Positions 16,751-25,570 of a stretch of 64,000 nt of DNA are shown here, in pieces. The DNA lies in NCBI RefSeq assembly GCF_002217925.1, contig NZ_BCMF01000001.1, positions 62,001 to 126,000 on the forward strand. The letters are read 5' to 3'. The notes under the pieces were generated by a model. It searched no databases, had not been told where the DNA came from, and was given only the letters and a program-made list of their open reading frames with translations. The first letter of the stretch is position 1; each line of letters begins with the position of its first letter. Made by a program: the position numbers and the translations under genes. Source of the DNA: Secundilactobacillus mixtipabuli (GTDB lineage Bacteria > Bacillota > Bacilli > Lactobacillales > Lactobacillaceae).

Positions 16751-17338
16751 TTAAGCGATTTCGGTTCTTTTTTGATAACGGTCGATTCGTTTTGTTCGTA
16801 ACAGAAAACCGTTGATGCCGTCCTCTAAGTACGCTTTCAAATAGTGATACTCCTGCTGTAAATCAACGTTGCCTTGGTAATAAAGCCAGTCCTTTAAGGA
16901 AAGGAATAGCGTACCGCCCAGCGTTTTTTGCAGAAATTCACAATAGCGAGTATCAATACTAACCCGTTCATTTTTACCCAGACTCGTAAAGATTTGGCCG
17001 ACCATTGTCCTTAAATGGTCAATGATAACCTCTTCTGGTGCATTTTGGACATCCAGTTTTAAAACGTTTTGGTAAAAGGAGCGGTTATGGTCGAAGTAAG
17101 TCAGCATCGACAACAACGTTTGCGGCCAAAATCGATAATTACCGCAGTACTTCACCGCTGCTTTAACTTCAGTAGAATAGATTTTGGCCAAAACATCATA
17201 TTTATCACGGAAATGATCATAAAATGACTGCCGTCGCATCCCAGTAACCGCCATGATGGTTGTCACCGTTATCTTGTCAAACGGCTGGGAAACAACCAGT
17301 TCTTTCGTTGCTGCCATTATCTTTTCTTCAGTTGTCAT
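16751..17338 (-). CDS. TetR/AcrR-family regulator
   Basis: N-terminal helix-turn-helix VTTIMAVTGMRRQSFYDHFRDKYDVLAKIY (about residues 25-55), then a helical ligand/dimer domain resembling the DhaS-type TetR group. 195 residues from the ATG at 17338, which follows AAAGGAG; the longer open frame begins inside the promoter. Divergent from the ThrE exporter gene with only 116 bp between, so it probably controls that exporter. A TATCA...TGATA inverted repeat lies at the exporter's -35 region. Confidence 0.85.
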   Translation of the reverse strand: MTTEEKIMAATKELVVSQPFDKITVTTIMAVTGMRRQSFYDHFRDKYDVLAKIYSTEVKAAVKYCGNYRFWPQTLLSMLTYFDHNRSFYQNVLKLDVQNAPEEVIIDHLRTMVGQIFTSLGKNERVSIDTRYCEFLQKTLGGTLFLSLKDWLYYQGNVDLQQEYHYLKAYLEDGINGFLLRTKRIDRYQKRTEIA

Positions 17339-17454
17339 GACATTTCTCCTTTCACCTGACACAACACTACAATAACATATCAGCGTTAGCTTGTGATAAT
17401 GGGTCACTCATGTCTATAATGTAAGAAGTTTATTTATTGGAGGTTTTTATTAAG

Positions 17455-18804
17455 GTGACTGAAGAAGGAAAACAATCTGAGCGCTACGTGCCATCAGATC
17501 AGCATCATATGGCGATTCCCTGGCAGAATTTCGCACCAAACCAGGACACGCCAATCAAGCAGGCACGCGTCAAAGCCCGCGCATCCATCGTTGGCCGAAT
17601 TGGGATCATGATGCTTTCCTGTGGTACTGGGGCCTGGCGTGTCCGTGACGCAATGAACACCGTTGCCCGCGTGCTGAATCTGACCTGTTCTGCAGATATT
17701 GGCTTAACGACCATCAACTACACCTGTTTTGATACAGGACACAGCTACTCCCAAATTTTGGCGCTGCCTAATACCGGCGTAAATACGGATCGGCTGTTTG
17801 TCCTCGAAACATTTGTGAGTCAGTTTGATCAAAAATACGGCGATTTGACACTTAATCAACTGCACCGTAAATTGGATAAAATTCAGCAGACACCCGGCCA
17901 TTATTCTCCTATCGTTAAAGGCCTAGCAGCCGCGATTGCCTGTGCTTCCTTTATTTTCTTGCTGGGCGGCGGCTGGATTGAAATGTTCTGTACCTTTATT
18001 GGCGCTGGCATTGGGAACTGGGTCCGTGGTGAAATGGGCAAGCGAAAGCTCACCACCATTTCAGGTATTGCTGTCAGTGTGGGCATTGCTGAAATTACGT
18101 ACTTCCTCGCTTTTAAGGGGTTACAGTTCTTTTATCCCATATCAGGTAACCACGAGGCAGGATACATCGGCGCCATGCTGTTTGTGATTCCAGGGTTCCC
18201 CTTTATCACCAGTTTCTTGGATTTATCAAAATTAGATATGCGTTCTGGCCTTGAACGGCTGACATATGCCATTATGATCACGAGTGTCGCTACCCTTTGT
18301 GGGTGGTTAATTGCCCTCATCGTTAATTTCCAACCAGAAAACTTTGTGCCACTCGGTTTAAGCCCTATCATCCTCCTACTGCTGCGTTTGCCAGCAAGTT
18401 TCTTCGGGGTGTACGGTTTCTCCATGATGTTTAACAGCTCGCAAAAACTGGCCATCACTTCTGGGTTAATCGGCGCGGTGGCAAATACGTTGCGTCTGGA
18501 ATTAGTCGACTTTAATACGATTCCCGCTCCTGCCGCCGCTTTCTGCGGTGCGTTGGTCGCTGGCCTATTGGCTTCAATCATCAACCGAACAAACGGTTAT
18601 CCAAGAATTTCTTTGACGGTCCCTTCGATTGTGATCATGGTCCCCGGCTTGTTTATCTATCGTGGGATCTATGATATTGGACTCAATGAAATTGGTAATG
18701 GCGCCCTATGGCTAACTCGGGCAGCCCTAATTATTCTGTTCTTACCACTAGGCTTGTTCGTTGCCAGATACCTGTTGGATAAAGATTGGCGACACTTTGA
18801 TTAG
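17455..18804 (+). CDS. thrE: Threonine/serine exporter, ThrE family
   Basis: Full-length fused ThrE: the N-terminal hydrophilic domain includes RIGIMMLSCGTGAWRVRDAMN and the cytoplasmic amidase-like region, followed by about ten membrane segments in two blocks (residues 155-310 and 315-449). It exports Thr and Ser in Corynebacterium glutamicum; here the substrate is inferred. I chose GTG 17455, eleven bases after GGAGG, over a TTG that overlaps the ribosome site. A promoter TTGTGA-18-TATAAT precedes it. 449 residues, typical for the fused form. Confidence 0.87.
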   Translation: MTEEGKQSERYVPSDQHHMAIPWQNFAPNQDTPIKQARVKARASIVGRIGIMMLSCGTGAWRVRDAMNTVARVLNLTCSADIGLTTINYTCFDTGHSYSQILALPNTGVNTDRLFVLETFVSQFDQKYGDLTLNQLHRKLDKIQQTPGHYSPIVKGLAAAIACASFIFLLGGGWIEMFCTFIGAGIGNWVRGEMGKRKLTTISGIAVSVGIAEITYFLAFKGLQFFYPISGNHEAGYIGAMLFVIPGFPFITSFLDLSKLDMRSGLERLTYAIMITSVATLCGWLIALIVNFQPENFVPLGLSPIILLLLRLPASFFGVYGFSMMFNSSQKLAITSGLIGAVANTLRLELVDFNTIPAPAAAFCGALVAGLLASIINRTNGYPRISLTVPSIVIMVPGLFIYRGIYDIGLNEIGNGALWLTRAALIILFLPLGLFVARYLLDKDWRHFD

Positions 18805-18971
18805 TGCGTGAAACAACTCGTTTAGATACCAGTGCGTGGAACAACTCGTTTAGATACCAGAGTGTAAGTGAGTTATAGGTTGTATCCCCCGTCCTTTGGG
18901 GGATACGGCCTATAATTTACTTACACGGCCGGTATCTGAGTTGTGGAACGCGATTAGTCTATATAAAAGTA
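18803..18971 (+). repeat. Composite palindromic element, copy C, with duplicated left arm
   Basis: The left arm (GTGCGTGAAACAACTCGTTTAGATACCAG-like, about 29 bases) occurs twice in tandem; stem 1 ACAACT/AGTTGT and stem 2 GATACC/GGTATC pair with the single right arm. The inner stem is AGTGTAAG...CTTACAC with an apical CCCCC/GGGGG. The tail is ATTAGTCTATATAAAAGTA, shared with copy B. Located between convergent genes. Confidence 0.85.
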
Positions 18972-18984
18972 ATGAACCAACAAA

Positions 18985-19028
18985 AAAAGCGCTAGAATGA
19001 TCATAGAAATCATTCTAGCGGTTTTAGT
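18985..19028. terminator. Terminator between thrE and the AI-2E transporter
   Basis: CGCTAGAATGAT pairs with ATCATTCTAGCG, flanked by an A run and GGTTTT, so it may stop both convergent genes. Confidence 0.75.
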
Positions 19029-19034
19029 TTGAGG

Positions 19035-20162
19035 TCATTCCTTCAAAATACCCTCTTTTTTAAACGTTGCATTGCGCATTAATTTATATAGGGTCGCCGT
19101 AATGGGAACTGCCAGCATCATACCGACGATGCCAGCTAATCCGCTGCCGACGGTAATCGCTGCTAACACAAGAATTCCGGGTAGGCCAATGGTGCCACCA
19201 ACCACTCGAGGATAAATGAGATTACCTTCGATCTGCTGCAAAATGATGATGAACACCACAAACAAGATGGCTTTAATCGGTGAAGTAACAGCGATCAACA
19301 CAAAACCGACCACGCCACCGATCCAGGCACCAATCATTGGAATTAAGGCGCTCACACCGACTAACGCACCAATTGACAGTGCATCTGGAAATTGGAATAA
19401 CAGCATCCCCAACGTGCATAACGTCCCCAGAATAAAGCCTTCCAAAACTTGTCCGGCAATGAAGCTGGAAAACATTTTATCGGTCACACTCAGAACGTAA
19501 TGAGTTTTAGCCACCAATTTTGCAGGTAAAAAGTCATCCATCAACCGATTGAGCCAACCGCCGATCTTTTCCTTACCGCTAATGAGATAAATTGAGAAGA
19601 CAAATGCTAAAACAAAGTTAAATAGACCGGAAAAAATACTGCTGAAGATATTCACTGTCGAACTGAAGAGACCAGAAGCGCCAGCCGTCAAAAACTTAGT
19701 TGCTTTAGCCTCAATTGATTTCCAATTAAAAGAAGACGTGGCATCCGTAATACGCTTGCTAATGGTGTGCTCCTGGTCAATTCGATTAAGCCAGTGTGTC
19801 AAATCGTTGACGGTACTTGGCACCGTTTTAAAGAAACTATTGATAGCCTCGATAAATTGCGGGATAACCAACCGCATGACACCAGCTATAATCAGCACAA
19901 TGATCAATAGCGCAAATAAAATCGCCAGTGGCCGACGTAACCCTTGCGCCCACTTCTGACCGGCATGCGGCCACAACCACTTCTCCAATTCACGGGACAG
20001 CAGATTCACAGCATAGGCCATGACACCGCCTAATATCAATGGATTCAGCACTGATATGAGATTCCCAATCGCTCCGAAAATCTGTCCCGGATAAACCAGA
20101 CAAGCTAAGAAAAGGGCGACCACAACAGTACCCCATACAAATGATTTCTTAGATATGGTCAT
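19035..20162 (-). CDS. AI-2E family transporter (YdiK/PerM-like)
   Basis: Eight membrane segments: a pair at the N-terminus, a pair around residues 75-105, a long extracytoplasmic-like helical domain (105-180), then the C-terminal block with LEGFILGTLCTLGMLLF, SALIPMIGAWIGGVVGFVLIAV, EGNLIYPRVVGGTIGLP and GIVGMMLAVPITA, all characteristic of the family. Members include AI-2 exporters and Na+/H+ antiporters, so the substrate is open. 375 residues. The ATG follows GAGGTG. It starts 60 bp after palindrome copy D. Confidence 0.88.
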   Translation of the reverse strand: MTISKKSFVWGTVVVALFLACLVYPGQIFGAIGNLISVLNPLILGGVMAYAVNLLSRELEKWLWPHAGQKWAQGLRRPLAILFALLIIVLIIAGVMRLVIPQFIEAINSFFKTVPSTVNDLTHWLNRIDQEHTISKRITDATSSFNWKSIEAKATKFLTAGASGLFSSTVNIFSSIFSGLFNFVLAFVFSIYLISGKEKIGGWLNRLMDDFLPAKLVAKTHYVLSVTDKMFSSFIAGQVLEGFILGTLCTLGMLLFQFPDALSIGALVGVSALIPMIGAWIGGVVGFVLIAVTSPIKAILFVVFIIILQQIEGNLIYPRVVGGTIGLPGILVLAAITVGSGLAGIVGMMLAVPITATLYKLMRNATFKKEGILKE

Positions 20163-20221
20163 TTAGCACCTCCATAAGCCATTTAATTACTTCTAGTTTA
20201 CCTTATTTAGACAGAAATTTC

Positions 20222-20420
20222 TGCAATGATTGGTGATTGTTACATTGCCGAAACGCGTTCCACAACTCTGATTTCGGCCATTTCGTTGCGGCTACATTGC
20301 CGAAACGCGTTCCACAACTCTGATTCCGGCCGTGTAATACAAATAAAGCGTGGTTCCCAAACCCAGGAACCACGCTTTATTTGTATTACACTCTGGAATC
20401 AACCCGAGTTGTTACACGCT
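20222..20420 (-). repeat. Composite palindromic element, copy D, with duplicated right arm
   Basis: Minus strand: AGAGCGTGTAACAACTCGG, stem 2 GATTCC/GGAATC, a long perfect inner stem (GTGTAATACAAATAAAGCG...) and a right arm GAGTTGTGGAACGCGTTTCGGC that is repeated in tandem with two or three changes. Copy C duplicates the opposite arm. The tail GTTTCGGC is shared with copies E1 and E2. This copy lies between the AI-2E gene start and the 3' end of the cytochrome b5-like gene. Confidence 0.85.
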
Positions 20421-20425
20421 CTGCT

Positions 20426-20656
20426 CTAAATTAATTTCCCCACAACCGGTAACTTGGCCAGCACACTCTTCTTGTGTGGTGAAGCCATGATGGCCTCAGA
20501 CAAGTCCTTACCAGCACCATTTCCATGATGTTCGCCGTTTGGCCATGCAGCCACATTCGTTACATCATAAATCGTGCCATCAATTGCAACATATGCCTTA
20601 TGACCATCTTTACCATCATATTGCTTGAGTTCCTCTTTAGTTAAGTTCTCTGCCAT
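20426..20656 (-). CDS. Cytochrome b5-like heme/steroid-binding domain protein
   Basis: A 76-residue single-domain protein. YDGKDGHKAYVAIDGTIYDVTNVAAWPNGEHHGNGAGKDLSEAIMASPHKKSVL follows the Cyt-b5 pattern seen in small Firmicute proteins: a buried WPNGEHHGN...AGKDL loop and a SPHK second site, where His residues could ligate heme. Lactobacilli do not make heme but can take it up. Function unknown. It has a good ribosome site and no operon partner. Confidence 0.8.
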   Translation of the reverse strand: MAENLTKEELKQYDGKDGHKAYVAIDGTIYDVTNVAAWPNGEHHGNGAGKDLSEAIMASPHKKSVLAKLPVVGKLI

Positions 20657-20730
20657 GAGTCATCCGTCCTTTCGTTTATCTACCGTAAGTGTACCATTTA
20701 TCATCTAAATAGTCAGTTAAATCGTCATCA

Positions 20731-22122
20731 TTATGCCTGTACTTCCGCACCTTCGGCCTTCACGTGAAGCCCAATACCGGTAATGCCGCTGAGCAATGAC
20801 ATCACTGGACAAAGTAAGCTGAAGAACACGAATGGCAGGTATGACATCGTTGGTACACCCAGCGTGTTAGCGAGGAAGACACCGCCGACACCCCAAGGCA
20901 CCAAGTAGTTGAGAACCGTCCCGCCATCTTCCAATGTTCGGCCAAGAGCTGAACTTTCCAAACCACCGTTATTAAAGGTCTGTTTAAATGAACGGCCAGG
21001 TAAAATGATGGATAAGAATTGTTCCCCAACAAAGATGTTGATACCAATGCAGGTGGCTAACGCCGCAGTCACTAGCTTAGCGTGTGAATTCAAATGAGCA
21101 GCTAGCGGTGTCATCACGGCACTGACTAACCCGAAGTTGACCAGTAGACCACCTAACGAAAGTGTCAGGACGATCAACGCTACCGTTGGCATCATACTAA
21201 CAATGCCGCCCCGTGACAACAGCAGATTAACTTCAGCGTTTGACGTCTTGGCTACGAAACCGTTGGTGATGATATTGCTGGCTTTAGTGACGTTTAACGC
21301 AGGATTATTGATAAACATCATAACAGCTGATACCAGTACGTTTAATAACATGGTTGGAATAGCAGCCATCTTGAAGCCGGCGCAGACAAACACTAGGACG
21401 ATTGGAATAAGGGCAACCCACGAAATATGGAAATCCTGTGTCAGTGCGGCAACCGTCGTATTAATTTTTGCGAAATTAGCCTGATTATGACCAAAGCCAA
21501 GTAAGGCAAAAACCACGGTTGAGATGGCTGCTGCGGGTAACGTGGACCACAAAATAGTTTTCATGTGATCGAATAAATCCGTATCCACCACGGCAGCGGC
21601 CAGGTTATTGGTTTCTGACAACGGTGAACATTTATCACCGAAGATACCACCGGAAATAACCGCGCCAGCAACTAAGGCGGGGCTGAAGTTCATCGTTACA
21701 CCGATACCAAAGAAGGCAATTCCCACGGTGGAAACAACGGTGAAACAGCTGCCAACCGCAGCACCCACCAATGAACAAACCAGAAAAACGGTTGGTAAGA
21801 ACCATTGGGCACTAATTGCTTTAAAGCCAATCACCATCAATGTTGGAATCGTCCCAGCAGCGATCCAGGTACTGATCATCGCACCAATCAAGATAAAAAT
21901 CACGATGGGAATGATCCCCTTATCAATCCCGTCTTTAATCCCGTGATTGATATCATCCCAGGATAGGCCCTTAAACTTGGCCCAGAAAATCGTTACTGTA
22001 ATGGCCAGTAAAACAGGCACTTGTGGTGACAGACCTAACCGAATCACCCCTAACCCCATGATGGCTAGGATAATGACCAGCATAATAATGGCTTCTCTTA
22101 AACTTAATTTGATTTTTTGCAT
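20731..22122 (-). CDS. nhaC: NhaC-family Na+/H+ antiporter-type transporter, T-box controlled
   Basis: 463 residues with 11-12 membrane segments. NhaC motifs include GAAVGSCFTVVSTVGIAFFGIG (central), GAVISGGIFGDKCSPLSETNNLAA and VNYLVPWGVGGVFLANTLGV. Annotated family function is sodium/proton exchange, but some NhaC members are amino-acid transporters. A T-box leader lies directly upstream on the same strand, so expression should follow the charging of a tRNA; I infer the real substrate is an amino acid, for example Met or Tyr. Start ATG with GGGAG upstream. Confidence 0.87.
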   Translation of the reverse strand: MQKIKLSLREAIIMLVIILAIMGLGVIRLGLSPQVPVLLAITVTIFWAKFKGLSWDDINHGIKDGIDKGIIPIVIFILIGAMISTWIAAGTIPTLMVIGFKAISAQWFLPTVFLVCSLVGAAVGSCFTVVSTVGIAFFGIGVTMNFSPALVAGAVISGGIFGDKCSPLSETNNLAAAVVDTDLFDHMKTILWSTLPAAAISTVVFALLGFGHNQANFAKINTTVAALTQDFHISWVALIPIVLVFVCAGFKMAAIPTMLLNVLVSAVMMFINNPALNVTKASNIITNGFVAKTSNAEVNLLLSRGGIVSMMPTVALIVLTLSLGGLLVNFGLVSAVMTPLAAHLNSHAKLVTAALATCIGINIFVGEQFLSIILPGRSFKQTFNNGGLESSALGRTLEDGGTVLNYLVPWGVGGVFLANTLGVPTMSYLPFVFFSLLCPVMSLLSGITGIGLHVKAEGAEVQA

Positions 22123-22228
22123 AATATTGATCTCCCTTTTAGTTGTTCGTTATGACATCCGACCTGGTCGATCAATATCGTGTCATGCCACCGCTAGTTG
22201 TTCTCATAAGAATGCTCCTCCCAAATAA

Positions 22229-22450
22229 AAAATCGCCCCCATTGCATCATTGCAACAGGGACGATCAGACTCTACCGTGGTACCACCCAAATTGTGTACG
22301 TTATCGTACACCACTCACCAGAAGATAATGGATTCTAGCGGTAACCATCGTCGACGTCTACGTATTTCGTCAACTTTACCCTGATTGGCTCGCAGCAACC
22401 GCCAACTTTCTGACACCCAGATAAAGCGCTACTTGTTTGTAAGTCCAACA
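22229..22450 (-). promoter_or_regulatory. T-box riboswitch of the NhaC-type transporter
   Basis: Minus strand carries the T-box core GGGTGGTACCACGG (about 22285-22272), followed by a terminator ATCG.CCC..TTGCA/TGCAA..GGG.CGAT with TTTTTT (22264-22229). Stem I begins near AGTAGCG (about 22432) and closes near CGCTAG, containing AGAAAG and a GTTGGC...GCCAAT distal stem. The specifier is ambiguous from sequence; ATG followed by G and TAC are both near the expected position. Confidence 0.85.
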
Positions 22451-22599
22451 TTAAATATTAATTAAAATTATAACCATAATTTTGGAGAATGCAAGCCGTA
22501 CGGTAAAATTAATCTAACGACCACCGCTTAATTGCAAGTTATTGACCATCAATCAACCCGGTATAAATGATATGATAATTGTAAAGGAAGTGGGACTTG

Positions 22600-23154
22600 A
22601 TGCGCATTTTACTGATCAATGGATACACGCCGCACCCCGATGCTGGCGGTAAGTTGACCCAAACCCTAGTTGATATCAGTCGAGAAAAACTCTCTCCGCA
22701 AAACGAAGTGAAAGTCACGGCAATCACAACTTATAAAGCCAGCGAAGAAGCCGACAAGTTTCGCTGGGCAGACTTAATTCTGCTGTACTTTCCGCTTTAC
22801 TGGTATGCCATACCGTGGGGATTGAAGCGTTACATCGATGACGTCTTCGCTCTGCACCAATTTTACGATACTGACGAAAACGGTCAGCCAGTGGCGCTAA
22901 TGCCTGGCAAGCAGTTTGGCTACGTCACCACGCTGGCGGCAGTCGCTGACACTTACGCGCCAGGTAATCCGCTCACTGAAGGACTGACCGTCTCAGATTT
23001 ACTGAGACCGTTGACCGTCACTTTCCGCTACGTGGGGATCGAACCCGCCACGCATTTTCACAACTGCATCTTCTATGATGTCTACAATCCGAACGTAATT
23101 CAGCCAATCAAGGCATCACTTCTAGCTGAATTGTCAAAATTAGATGATGAATGA
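22600..23154 (+). CDS. NAD(P)H:quinone oxidoreductase, flavodoxin-like fold (MdaB/KefF type)
   Basis: N-terminal RILLINGYTPHPDAGGKLTQTL phosphate-binding loop for FMN/FAD, a central LILLYFPLYWYAIPWGLKRYIDDVF motif characteristic of the MdaB/NQO1-like family, and a GKQFGYVTTLAA block. 184 residues. Reduces quinones by two electrons, avoiding semiquinone radicals. ATG 22600 is chosen over an adjacent TTG. It is followed by an SDR and an aldo-keto reductase in the same direction, probably a redox/detoxification operon. Confidence 0.85.
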   Translation: MRILLINGYTPHPDAGGKLTQTLVDISREKLSPQNEVKVTAITTYKASEEADKFRWADLILLYFPLYWYAIPWGLKRYIDDVFALHQFYDTDENGQPVALMPGKQFGYVTTLAAVADTYAPGNPLTEGLTVSDLLRPLTVTFRYVGIEPATHFHNCIFYDVYNPNVIQPIKASLLAELSKLDDE

Positions 23155-23212
23155 CTCAAAAAGTGATCAAATGAACTAAAATGGAGTTAGCAACTTAAAA
23201 GGAGTAAATCAT

Positions 23213-24058
23213 ATGGCAAATAAAACATGGCTCATCACGGGAACCTCGACTGGTTTTGGTCGCTCACTAGCTACTTTACTGGCACAAAAGCCTAATCTCA
23301 ACCTGGTAGCGACTGCCCGTCACACAGATCAGCTTGATTACTTAGATCAATATGATCATGGGCAGATTCAAAAACTGACACTAGATGTCACTAACCAAGA
23401 TGAAATCAACCAAGTCGTCAAACAAGTTAACGACCGTTTTGGTAGCATTGACGTGCTTGTCAACAACGCTGGCTTAGGTTACTTTGGCACCTTTGAAGAA
23501 AGTGACCGCGACGCCGTTGAATACATGTTCAATGTTAACGTTTGGGGCTTAGCTGATATGACTCGGGCAGTATTACCCACTATGCGTCAGCAACGCAGCG
23601 GTGTCATCGTCAACTTCTCATCGATTGCGGGCCTCTTCTCATTTCCAACCCTTTCCTTCTATAACGGCACCAAGTACGCTGTTGAGGGAATGAGCGAATC
23701 ACTGGCACAGGAAGTGAAGGATTTAAATATCAAAGTCCTACTGATCGAACCAAGCGGTTTCCGGACTGATTGGGCTGGCCGTTCTTCACAAAAAGCCCTG
23801 CCAACCACAACCGACTACCAGCAATTTGCTGAATCAATTGAACAGAATAACGCCAACGCGCATCATGAAGCTGGCGATCCGGATGCAGCTGCCGAAATCA
23901 TTTACGATCAAGTCACTAACAACTACGCACAATTACCATTGCGCTTACCTTTGGGTAAATTTGCTTCCGACATGGCCATCGATAAGTACACCAAGTCCTT
24001 AGCAGGCTTCAAACAAGTGCGGGATATTTCGGTCTCTGCTGATCAACCAGAAAAATAG
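23213..24058 (+). CDS. Short-chain dehydrogenase/reductase (classical SDR)
   Basis: Rossmann motif TGTSTGFG (residues 8-15), NNAG (87-90), catalytic Ser at IVNFSSIAG and YNGTKYAVE giving Tyr and Lys. The LIEPSGFRTDWAG segment is typical of the group close to 17-beta-hydroxysteroid dehydrogenase-like SDRs. 281 residues. Clear AAGGAG site. Ten bases separate it from the following aldo-keto reductase, so the two are cotranscribed; the substrate is unknown. Confidence 0.9.
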   Translation: MANKTWLITGTSTGFGRSLATLLAQKPNLNLVATARHTDQLDYLDQYDHGQIQKLTLDVTNQDEINQVVKQVNDRFGSIDVLVNNAGLGYFGTFEESDRDAVEYMFNVNVWGLADMTRAVLPTMRQQRSGVIVNFSSIAGLFSFPTLSFYNGTKYAVEGMSESLAQEVKDLNIKVLLIEPSGFRTDWAGRSSQKALPTTTDYQQFAESIEQNNANAHHEAGDPDAAAEIIYDQVTNNYAQLPLRLPLGKFASDMAIDKYTKSLAGFKQVRDISVSADQPEK

Positions 24059-24068
24059 GAGTGTATAT

Positions 24069-25034
24069 ATGAAAACAGTCAAATTAGGTAACAGTAATTT
24101 AAACGTTTCTCAAATCGGCTTAGGGACCATGGCGTTTGGTCGGTGGATCTCAGAAGCAGACTCAGATGCAATTTTGGACCATGCTGTAAACAGTGGGATT
24201 AATTTAATTGACACCGCCGATTACTATGGACCCGGTCAAGACGAAAAACCGGCTTACGGGGACGGCACCTCCGAAACCATCATTGGTAACTGGCTTAAAC
24301 GCAACCCAAGCATCCGTTCAAAAATCGTGCTGGCAACTAAGGTGGGGTCGAATACGAACCCAGTCATGAGTAATCCGTCATTATCACGTGACCACATTCT
24401 CCAACAGGTCGACTCATCTTTGGAGCGTCTGCAAACCAACTACATTGACTTATATCAAGCACATTTATTCGATAACAACACCCCGTTAGCCGAAACTTTA
24501 ACCACGTTAAGCGGGCTGGTCGATGAAGGTAAAATTCGCAGCTACGGCGTTTCTAATTACACTGAGTATCAACTGACACAAGCACTGGCCATTATCAAAG
24601 ACCGTCGTTTGAATCCGCTGACTTCTCTGCAGAACCGCTACAATATTCTCAGCAAACACGATGATCAGGATGTATTAAAACTGGCTCAGCGCTCCCACGT
24701 GGGCTTCTTAGCATACAGTCCACTGGCTCGTGGCGTTCTCACAGGTAAGTACCTAAACGGTGCCATGCCAAGTAACAGCCGGGCCGCACATGGCGAACCG
24801 TTGATTAAAGAGTACTTCAACGACGACGATCAGCAAGCCGTAGAAAAATTAAAGGCAATTTCAGATCAAACCGGCACGCCAATGTCACAATTAGCATTTG
24901 CGGGTGTCCTTTCAGTACCAGGTATCACCACAGCACTGCTAGGCGCCAGCAAAACCAGCTACATTGACGATGCAATTCAAGCTGCTGAACTGAAACTCCC
25001 CCAAAAAGTAATGGCCCAGCTTAAATCATTGTAA
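24069..25034 (+). CDS. Aldo/keto reductase
   Basis: TIM-barrel NADPH-dependent reductase of the AKR superfamily. Signature elements: LGTMAFGRW, NLIDTADYYG with catalytic Asp and Tyr, VLATKVG (Lys), IDLYQAHLFDNN, GKIRSYGVSNYTEYQL, LQNRYNIL, LAYSPLARGVLTGKY and LLGASK near the end. The usual catalytic His after QAH is present. 321 residues, normal. Last gene of the three-gene redox operon and followed by a terminator. Confidence 0.9.
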   Translation: MKTVKLGNSNLNVSQIGLGTMAFGRWISEADSDAILDHAVNSGINLIDTADYYGPGQDEKPAYGDGTSETIIGNWLKRNPSIRSKIVLATKVGSNTNPVMSNPSLSRDHILQQVDSSLERLQTNYIDLYQAHLFDNNTPLAETLTTLSGLVDEGKIRSYGVSNYTEYQLTQALAIIKDRRLNPLTSLQNRYNILSKHDDQDVLKLAQRSHVGFLAYSPLARGVLTGKYLNGAMPSNSRAAHGEPLIKEYFNDDDQQAVEKLKAISDQTGTPMSQLAFAGVLSVPGITTALLGASKTSYIDDAIQAAELKLPQKVMAQLKSL

Positions 25035-25057
25035 ACTCAAATCAATCAAGACAATCG

Positions 25058-25098
25058 AAATGCCGATCGCGGATAACTCCGTGACCGGCATTTTTGGA
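25058..25098 (+). terminator. Terminator of the redox operon
   Basis: AATGCCG pairs with CGGCATT across a 20-base arm containing further pairing, followed by TTTTT. Confidence 0.75.
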
Positions 25099-25114
25099 TG
25101 CGTCACCCACTCAG

Positions 25115-25278
25115 TAACCGTAGGCGTCCGCGATTGAGCTGGCTGTGAAGGTGGTGTTAGGGCTGCACGGGACGACATTTAAGACACGCGGGCTGCGCGT
25201 GGCTTGAATGCGAGGTGAAAGACCGCTTTTCAGGCTTTCAGCGGTCCCCAACAGCAGACCGAAACCCGGACGCCGAGA
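25115..25278. repeat. Structured repeat F, copy 1
   Basis: Outer stem GGCGTCCG/CGGACGCC (25123-25130 and 25267-25274), inner hairpin CATTTAAG/CTTGAATG (25176-25210) containing CGCG pairing, and a TGAAAG/CTTTCA hairpin. About 55% of positions match copy 2, including GGTGTTAGGGCT, CACGGGACGACATTT and GTCCCCA, whereas stems change on both sides. No ORF. Confidence 0.75.
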
Positions 25279-25340
25279 TGACCGTCTACTGCCAGCGGAA
25301 GTAGCCAACGAATTAAATTTTTAGTTTAGAATTCACCATT

Positions 25341-25510
25341 AACCGTAGGTGCCTGTGCTTCAGTTAGTTGTGAAAGTGGTGTTAGGGCTTTAGCCCTTAC
25401 AGCACGGGACGACATTTAAGACACGCGGGCTGGGCGTGGCTTAAATGCGAGGCAAAAGACAGTGGCTTTTGCCGGTCCCCACAACAGACTGAAGCACGGG
25501 TCCCGAAGGT
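25341..25510. repeat. Structured repeat F, copy 2
   Basis: Same architecture as copy 1: outer stem TGCTTCAGT/ACTGAAGCA (25356-25364 and 25488-25496), hairpin CATTTAAG/CTTAAATG (25413-25447) and GCAAAAG/CTTTTGC. It has an extra AGGGCT/AGCCCT hairpin. Differences from copy 1 in the stems are compensated or wobble, so the fold appears conserved. Confidence 0.75.
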
Positions 25511-25570
25511 GGCATTAAAAAAGTCATGGTCTACTTCCAAGGAAAGTAAATCATGACTTAAATAACATCA

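Noticed and set aside
25115-25510. Coding region for a GC-rich protein
   Set aside because: The only open frames are on the antisense strand of structured, self-complementary repeats and differ between copies by frameshifts.
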